From contig QGVC01000164.1 in NCBI GenBank assembly GCA_003242645.1, positions 1-8,014 of the forward strand: a stretch of 8,014 nt of DNA. The letters run 5' to 3'. Source of the DNA: Pseudomonadota bacterium. GTDB lineage: Bacteria > Pseudomonadota > Alphaproteobacteria > Rhizobiales > Hyphomicrobiaceae. Shown here in pieces: positions 1 through 8,014 of the stretch. The translations under genes and the position numbers were made by a program. Every line of letters starts with the position of its first letter. The stretch's first letter is position 1. The notes below the pieces were generated by a model that saw nothing but the letters and a program-made list of their open reading frames with translations, was not told the DNA's origin and did not search any database.

Positions 1-2
1 GA

Positions 3-206
3 AACCGCGCGTCGCACGCGAGACCAGAACGTACCCAGAGGCAGCGTGACGAAGCTGTCGACGGCGCGCGCGAGGTGCTGGTGGGCAACAAGATCTCGCC
101 CGGTAACCCCGTTACGAAGCCGGACGGGCACGGCGTGGTCACGGGTGTCTGCCGTGGCTACAACCGCGCCGGAGGCGCGGCTCACCCCCACTCGAACATC
201 AATTAG
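3..206 (+). CDS. Possible 3' end of an unidentified upstream gene (partial)
   Basis: One frame is open from the left edge to a TAG at 204-206. Its last 50 or so codons use mostly G- or C-ending triplets and give a natural-looking, Gly/Asn/His-rich, basic tail (it contains VLVGNKISPGNPVTKPDGHG). I do not recognise the family. The competing open frame with a GTG at 46, ending at 252, gives an Arg/Ser/Thr-rich product typical of a shadow frame, so I prefer this one. The reading stops just where base composition becomes AT-rich, as expected for a gene end. It could equally be the decayed remnant of a gene broken at the defence-island boundary. The start lies outside the window. Confidence 0.3.
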   Translation, partial: NRASHARPERTQRQRDEAVDGAREVLVGNKISPGNPVTKPDGHGVVTGVCRGYNRAGGAAHPHSNIN

Positions 207-226
207 CGCTTCTAATATAAATCAAT

Positions 227-255
227 TTGTTACAGGCCTCTCTTGCACCTAATAC
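227..255 (+). promoter_or_regulatory. Candidate sigma70-type promoter, distal
   Basis: A TTGTTA hexamer at 227-232 lies 17 bp ahead of TAATAC at 250-255. The -35 matches consensus at 4 of 6 positions and the -10 at 3 of 6, so only the spacing is ideal. The -10 overlaps the first copy of the AATACCA direct repeat, so a protein bound there would block it. This is inference from pattern only. Confidence 0.25.
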
Positions 256-270
256 CATGAAAAAATACCA
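251..270 (+). repeat. AATACCA direct repeat, candidate operator
   Basis: The heptamer AATACCA occurs at 251-257 and again at 264-270, separated by TGAAAA, giving a 13-bp period. It overlaps the -10 of the distal candidate promoter and lies about 130 bp upstream of a predicted DNA-binding autoregulator. Two 7-mers so close together could be chance in an AT-rich patch, and regulators of this type usually bind inverted rather than direct repeats. Confidence 0.2.
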
Positions 271-336
271 CGCTCCGCTGACCGCACCGCCTCCCTCTCC
301 CTCGCGGCGATAATCCCCCTGCCATAGCCCCCTCTC

Positions 337-365
337 TTTACAAACCGACCAGAAACTAGTCGAAT
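337..365 (+). promoter_or_regulatory. Candidate sigma70-type promoter, proximal to regulator gene
   Basis: TTTACA at 337-342 (5 of 6 to consensus) is followed after 17 bp by TCGAAT at 360-365 (4 of 6). A better -10 hexamer, TACAAT at 365-370, sits too far (22 bp) from this -35. Initiation near 372 would leave a leader of about 30 nt before the GTG at 403. This is the best promoter candidate in the window for the regulator gene. Confidence 0.35.
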
Positions 366-402
366 ACAATTTTGATGCGGGTCACGATACTGGGGCGCAA
401 AG

Positions 403-1290
403 GTGGAGGCAACGCAAGGCAGCGTTCGGTGGGGCATTGAGCGCCGACTCGAGTTCATTGAGTTCAGGTTGTTCTGGGAAGGCCATGTCAACCGGAGCGA
501 CCTGATGGCCGCCTTCGGGATCTCGATCAACCAGGCATCCACCGACCTGAACCGCTACCTCGGCATGGCGCCGGGCAACATGGTCTACGACAAGAGCGCC
601 CGCGCCTACGTCCGGGGCGCCCGCTTCGAGCCCCTGTTCCTCAAACCAGACCCGGCCAGCTACCTGTCCCAGCTGCGGTCGATCTCTGACGGCATCGTCA
701 CGCAGGAGGAAACCTGGATCGGCCAAATCCCGGCCTTCGACACAGTCCCCAGCCCCGTTCGCGGCATCGATGCCCACACGCTGCGCAGCGTCATCGAAGC
801 GATCCGTACCAGGCAAGCGCTTGAGGTCGAGTACCAGTCCCTTTCCAGCCCCGCCCCGCGCTGGCGCTGGATCGCGCCCCATGCGATGGCGTTCGACGGC
901 TTCCGCTGGCACGCCCGGGCGTACTGCTTCACCGATGGCTGCTTCAAGGATTTCCTGCTGGCGCGCATCCTCGGCATCCGGGACAGCCGCCCCAGTGACG
1001 CGGACCCCGGCCAGGATGCCGACTGGCACACGCACGTCACGCTGAAGATCGGTCCGCACCCGGGCCTGTCCGACACGCAGAAGAAGGTCATCGCGCTGGA
1101 CTATGGCATGCGCGGCGGCAAGGCCAGCATCACCGTCCGCAGGGCTCTGCTCTACTACACGCTCAAGCGTCTCGGTCTACATGCCGATCCAGCCAAGCAA
1201 CACCCATCAGATCAACAGATTGTGCTGCTGAACCAAGAGGTAACGATGCCCCCCGGCAGCCTGGCACATCGTTCTACGCGGGAGCACTAG
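403..1290 (+). CDS. BrxR/CapW-like WYL-domain transcriptional regulator
   Basis: Predicted DNA-binding repressor of 295 residues that probably controls this defence operon. Residues 10-70 form a winged helix-turn-helix with the RLEFIEFRLFWEGHVNRSDL opening typical of BrxR-type proteins. Residues 136-192 are a WYL domain: a Trp/Pro strand (RWRWIAPHAMAF), then DGFRWHARAYC and the closing DFLLARI. Residues about 209-280 match the C-terminal extension (WCX) used for dimerisation in the family. WYL domains are ligand sensors, and BrxR/CapW homologues head BREX, CBASS and other defence loci; the role here is inferred from that. The GTG at 403 is chosen because no start exists upstream before the in-frame TGA at 373 and the family N-terminus begins here; GGGG at 392-395 is a weak ribosome site. 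The gene ends 47 nt before the helicase gene in the same orientation. Confidence 0.85.
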   Translation: MEATQGSVRWGIERRLEFIEFRLFWEGHVNRSDLMAAFGISINQASTDLNRYLGMAPGNMVYDKSARAYVRGARFEPLFLKPDPASYLSQLRSISDGIVTQEETWIGQIPAFDTVPSPVRGIDAHTLRSVIEAIRTRQALEVEYQSLSSPAPRWRWIAPHAMAFDGFRWHARAYCFTDGCFKDFLLARILGIRDSRPSDADPGQDADWHTHVTLKIGPHPGLSDTQKKVIALDYGMRGGKASITVRRALLYYTLKRLGLHADPAKQHPSDQQIVLLNQEVTMPPGSLAHRSTREH

Positions 1291-1337
1291 CGCCTCATGA
1301 TGTCTTCCTGCTGTGAAACAAGACCGGTGTTCCTCGC

Positions 1338-4906
<3,569 letters not shown>

Positions 4907-4910
<4 letters not shown>

Positions 4911-6181
4911 ATCGCACGAAGCGCACCTTCGTCGCGGTCGATGACAGGTTCCTCGCCGAAACCATCGGCAACGCGAAGAAGCGGCTCGTATACGCCGCCC
5001 CGGGTGTTGGCATGCTTTCCGCGCGCGCCCTGGTTGATGCAATCAACCGCCTGTCCGGACAGGTCACCATCATCCTCGACGCCGACCCGGAAGTCTGCCG
5101 CATCGGCTATGGGGATCCGGAGGCACTCCAGATACTCCACCGCTCCGCATGCGAGCAGCAGTTGCCGTTGCGCCGCCAGGCAGGACTGCGCATCGGGGTG
5201 CTCGTCGCCGACGACCTGGTGCTCGCATGGTCGCCCATCGCCCGTTCCGTGGAACCGGAGCGCCAGAGCGAACAGCCGAACGGCCTCGTCCTGGACGGAA
5301 CGCCAGCGGACGTCTGCGCGACGGCCATGGCCGCCGAAGATACTTCCGTGCTCCCGGTGGATGCGGAAATCGGTGCAGAGCCTCTGAAGGTCGAGAAACT
5401 CCGGGAGACCCTGGACGACCTGCGACGCGACCCTCCGGTACCCTTCGACCTCGCCCGTAGGACGCGGGTCTTCTCGTCCCGTTTCCAGTTCGTCGAATTC
5501 GAAATCCGTGGTGCCCAGTGGACGGAACGGAAGATCAACCTGTCCAGCGTGTTGATGAACGCAGACCTTCCGGAAGAGTTGCGCCACATGCTGGACACAC
5601 AGATCCGGCCGTACCGTGAGCAGAACGAACCGGCATTTGAAGTCCCTCTTCTCATGGGTGGCATGCGTGTATTCGATCAGAATGGGAAGAGGATTCTTGT
5701 CAAGGCCGCCCAGCGCCAGGTACTGGGGTACTGGACGGAGATCCGCGACCGTTACCTCAGGCACCTGCCGGGTTTCGGCTGGCTGATCAAGAGGGAAGAT
5801 CTTGAAGCCTTTCGTGAAGCTGTCACCGCCTTCGAAGATTCCCTTCAGGCCTGGGTCGATGCGTTCCGCCGCTACGCGGCCGCGCGGGAAGATGCGCTTG
5901 TAGCCCAGATCGTTTCAGCGATCTATGAGCGCATCGCACGTTCGGATCTCAGGGGAAACCTCAACAGGGTCGACTTGGAAGCCGAGGTCAGGCAAGGACT
6001 CGCGAGGATGCGTGTGATTGCCCCGCAGGTTCGCATCGTGTTGAAGAACATTGCCTGGGAAAGCACGCGCGACGCGGAATTCCAAGAGGCACTGGAGAAA
6101 GCCTTTCCTCCCGAAGACCGCCAGGGATGGTTTGAGGAATTCACCGCGGCACGCGAGCGGGTGCCGGGGCACCAGGCCTGA
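4907..6181 (+). CDS. Degenerate phospholipase-D-like protein coupled to drmD
   Basis: A 424-residue cytoplasmic protein with no signal peptide or membrane segment. Residues about 8-118 look like one PLD half: LAETIGNAKKRLVYAAPGVG, then a strand VTIILDADPEVCRIGYGD, and LRIGVLVADDLVLAWSP at 94-110, where active enzymes carry HxK...D followed by a GSxN-like motif. The His and Lys are absent, so catalysis is unlikely. Residues about 180-285 include EFEIRGAQWTERKINLSSVL and may be a second mixed domain; 290-420 are mostly helical and charged. The ATG overlaps the helicase stop, which implies co-translation and perhaps a physical partnership with DrmD. The later part uses more A/T-ending codons than drmD. 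It is not DrmC, the PLD protein of DISARM, which keeps its catalytic motif as far as I know. The fold is inferred from pattern; the function is unknown. Confidence 0.75.
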
Positions 6182-6182
6182 C

Positions 6183-6215
6183 TGCGATGATGGAAATGCC
6201 TATCCGTACATCGCA
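6183..6215 (+). repeat. 7-bp inverted repeat in the 97-nt gap
   Basis: TGCGATG at 6183-6189 is perfectly repeated in inverted form as CATCGCA at 6209-6215, with a 19-nt spacer. It begins right after the stop at 6179-6181, in the only long intergenic gap downstream of the regulator. It could be an operator half-site pair or the base of a weak stem-loop; no T run follows, so an intrinsic terminator is unlikely. Confidence 0.3.
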
Positions 6216-6278
6216 ATCAAGGGAAGGCTAGAAACAAAACCATTCCGATAACGAAAAACAAGAGGACGCAGGATTATC

Positions 6279-7115
6279 GTGAACAACGGCGCTCTCCCCT
6301 CCAAAGGACTTGTCATTCGCAATCCATGGATCGACCTGATCCTGTCGGGCAGGAAGACCTGGGAAATGCGCTCCAAGCCAACCTCCATCCGTGGCGAGAT
6401 CGCCCTGATCCGTGCCGGTTCAGGCCTGGTATGCGGCGTTGCCACGCTGGTTGACTGCCTGCCGCCGCTGTCGCTCGAAGAACTGAGGGCGACGACCAGC
6501 TTCCATGCCATCCCGGACAGCGAACTCGAGGAGGCGTACAAGCGGGGATGGAATACCCCCTGGGTGCTGCAGGACGTCAAGCGGCTCGATCCGCCGGTTC
6601 CCTACGAGCACCCCTCGGGGGCCGTCGTCTGGGTCAACCTGTCTGACAGCGGACGAGACGATGCTGGAAACCCTGACGACGTGGACGCGGACGATCCCGA
6701 GTCGCGGAAGCTCGACACCTCCATGTCGCCCGCTGCAACGGCGGCACACACATCCGCTGGACGCGAGGTGACGGGCAGGGAATGGGTTGAGATCCGGCTT
6801 ACCGACGCGAACGTAGAACACGGCCACATCTATCTGCGCACTGCTGAGCACCTGTTTCCTGCCGACTGCATTGGCGGCTCGAAGAGGAGCATGGCTGGCA
6901 GGTACATCCGAGTACGCTTCAATCCGGGAACCGTGGTTGAGACCGACATTGACGGCAAGAAGATGATTCTGCGTAACCGCTCATCCCAGCGCGACTTCTT
7001 TACCCGCACCGGCGCCAAGGGCGGCGATATCGTCCGTATCACCCGCACGAGCGAACGAGAATTCACTATTGCCATGGCAGACCGTGCCGGCGCTAGCACG
7101 CCGGAGATTAGCTGA
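6279..7115 (+). CDS. ASCH-domain protein with a C-terminal B3-like domain
   Basis: A 278-residue protein with two small domains. Residues 9-120 are an ASCH domain: GLVIRNPWIDLILSGRKTWE matches the family opening, followed by RGEIALIRAGSGLVCGVATL and a closing strand VVWVNL. ASCH belongs to the PUA-like superfamily, whose members bind RNA or modified bases and include some nucleoside hydrolases. Residues 121-166 are an Asp/Ser-rich linker. Residues about 167-267 (WVEIRL, HIYLRTAEHLFPADCIGG, DGKKMILRNRSSQRDFF, GGDIVRI) look like a small beta-barrel resembling B3/EcoRII-N DNA-binding domains; this second assignment is inference. The GTG at 6279 is the first start after the in-frame stop at 6249-6251, with AGGA at 6270-6273. 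It sits 15 nt before the methyltransferase gene. A reader of modified or unmodified DNA is plausible but not shown. Confidence 0.75.
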   Translation: MNNGALPSKGLVIRNPWIDLILSGRKTWEMRSKPTSIRGEIALIRAGSGLVCGVATLVDCLPPLSLEELRATTSFHAIPDSELEEAYKRGWNTPWVLQDVKRLDPPVPYEHPSGAVVWVNLSDSGRDDAGNPDDVDADDPESRKLDTSMSPAATAAHTSAGREVTGREWVEIRLTDANVEHGHIYLRTAEHLFPADCIGGSKRSMAGRYIRVRFNPGTVVETDIDGKKMILRNRSSQRDFFTRTGAKGGDIVRITRTSEREFTIAMADRAGASTPEIS

Positions 7116-7116
7116 C

Positions 7117-7121
7117 GAGGA
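7117..7121 (+). promoter_or_regulatory. Ribosome binding site supporting the GTG start of drmMI
   Basis: GAGGA lies 9 nt before the GTG at 7131 and just after the stop of the ASCH gene (7113-7115). It supports GTG as the start, because the conserved DUF1156 N-terminus follows at once and no nearby ATG fits. Confidence 0.6.
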
Positions 7122-7130
7122 TCGCTGAAC

Positions 7131-8014
<884 letters not shown>

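Larger units (their letters stand above)
207..402 (+). other. Non-coding leader upstream of the regulator gene
   Basis: This stretch has no convincing coding frame on either strand and is clearly richer in A and T than the genes around it, especially at 207-235, 250-270 and 337-376. It contains two candidate promoters, a short direct repeat and a pyrimidine-rich tract around 284-300. I see no tRNA, no strong GC hairpin followed by a T run, and no obvious attachment site. It probably carries the control region for the regulator and possibly for the whole operon. Confidence 0.55.

Noticed and set aside
103..115. GTAAC-CCC-GTTAC short hairpin
   Set aside because: A 5-bp stem inside a probable coding tail with no T run; too weak to call a terminator or an operator.
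46..252. GTG-started 68-codon frame at the left edge
   Set aside because: The product is dominated by Arg, Ser and Thr and runs into the AT-rich leader. The overlapping frame ending at 206 looks more protein-like.
6187..6231. Tiny frame of 14 codons in the gap before the ASCH gene, possible leader peptide
   Set aside because: It has no ribosome site, no run of regulatory codons and no attenuator-like hairpin. It overlaps the inverted repeat and is best explained by chance.

Overview
The window is a defence-island segment of a high-GC bacterial genome. Codons mostly end in G or C, starts are ATG or GTG, and spacings are operon-like, which suits a proteobacterium, but nothing here fixes the genus. 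All convincing genes lie on the + strand. They read as the 5' part of a DISARM class 1 (drmD/drmMI-type) anti-phage operon, cut by the right edge of the window.

Layout. Positions 1-206 hold the possible 3' tail of an unidentified upstream gene. Positions 207-402 are a more AT-rich non-coding leader with candidate sigma70-type promoters and a short direct repeat. Positions 403-1290 encode a BrxR/CapW-like regulator with a winged helix, a WYL domain and a C-terminal extension. Positions 1338-4910 encode a large SNF2-type helicase with a C-terminal DUF3883 domain, which is the DrmD architecture. Positions 4907-6181 overlap the helicase gene by ATGA and encode a 424-residue protein whose N-terminus looks like a phospholipase-D fold without the HKD catalytic residues. 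A 97-nt gap with a perfect 7-bp inverted repeat follows. Positions 6279-7115 encode an ASCH-domain protein joined by an acidic linker to a second small domain that I suspect is a B3/EcoRII-N-like DNA-binding barrel. From 7131 to the edge runs the N-terminal third or so of a DUF1156 adenine-type DNA methyltransferase (drmMI), with its SAM motif I but not its catalytic motif IV.

How the parts may work together. In the known DISARM model the methyltransferase marks host DNA as self, while helicase-containing complexes act on incoming unmodified DNA. The WYL protein at the head would control expression and may respond to a nucleic-acid or nucleotide ligand. The two genes between drmD and drmMI are not part of the core class 1 set as I know it (drmD, drmMI, drmA, drmB, drmC). 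They are the most interesting content: a catalytically dead PLD-like protein translationally coupled to the helicase, and a two-domain candidate reader of modified bases next to the methyltransferase. Whether this is DISARM or a related DUF1156 system (for example with DUF499 and DUF3780 genes) depends on the genes just beyond position 8014.
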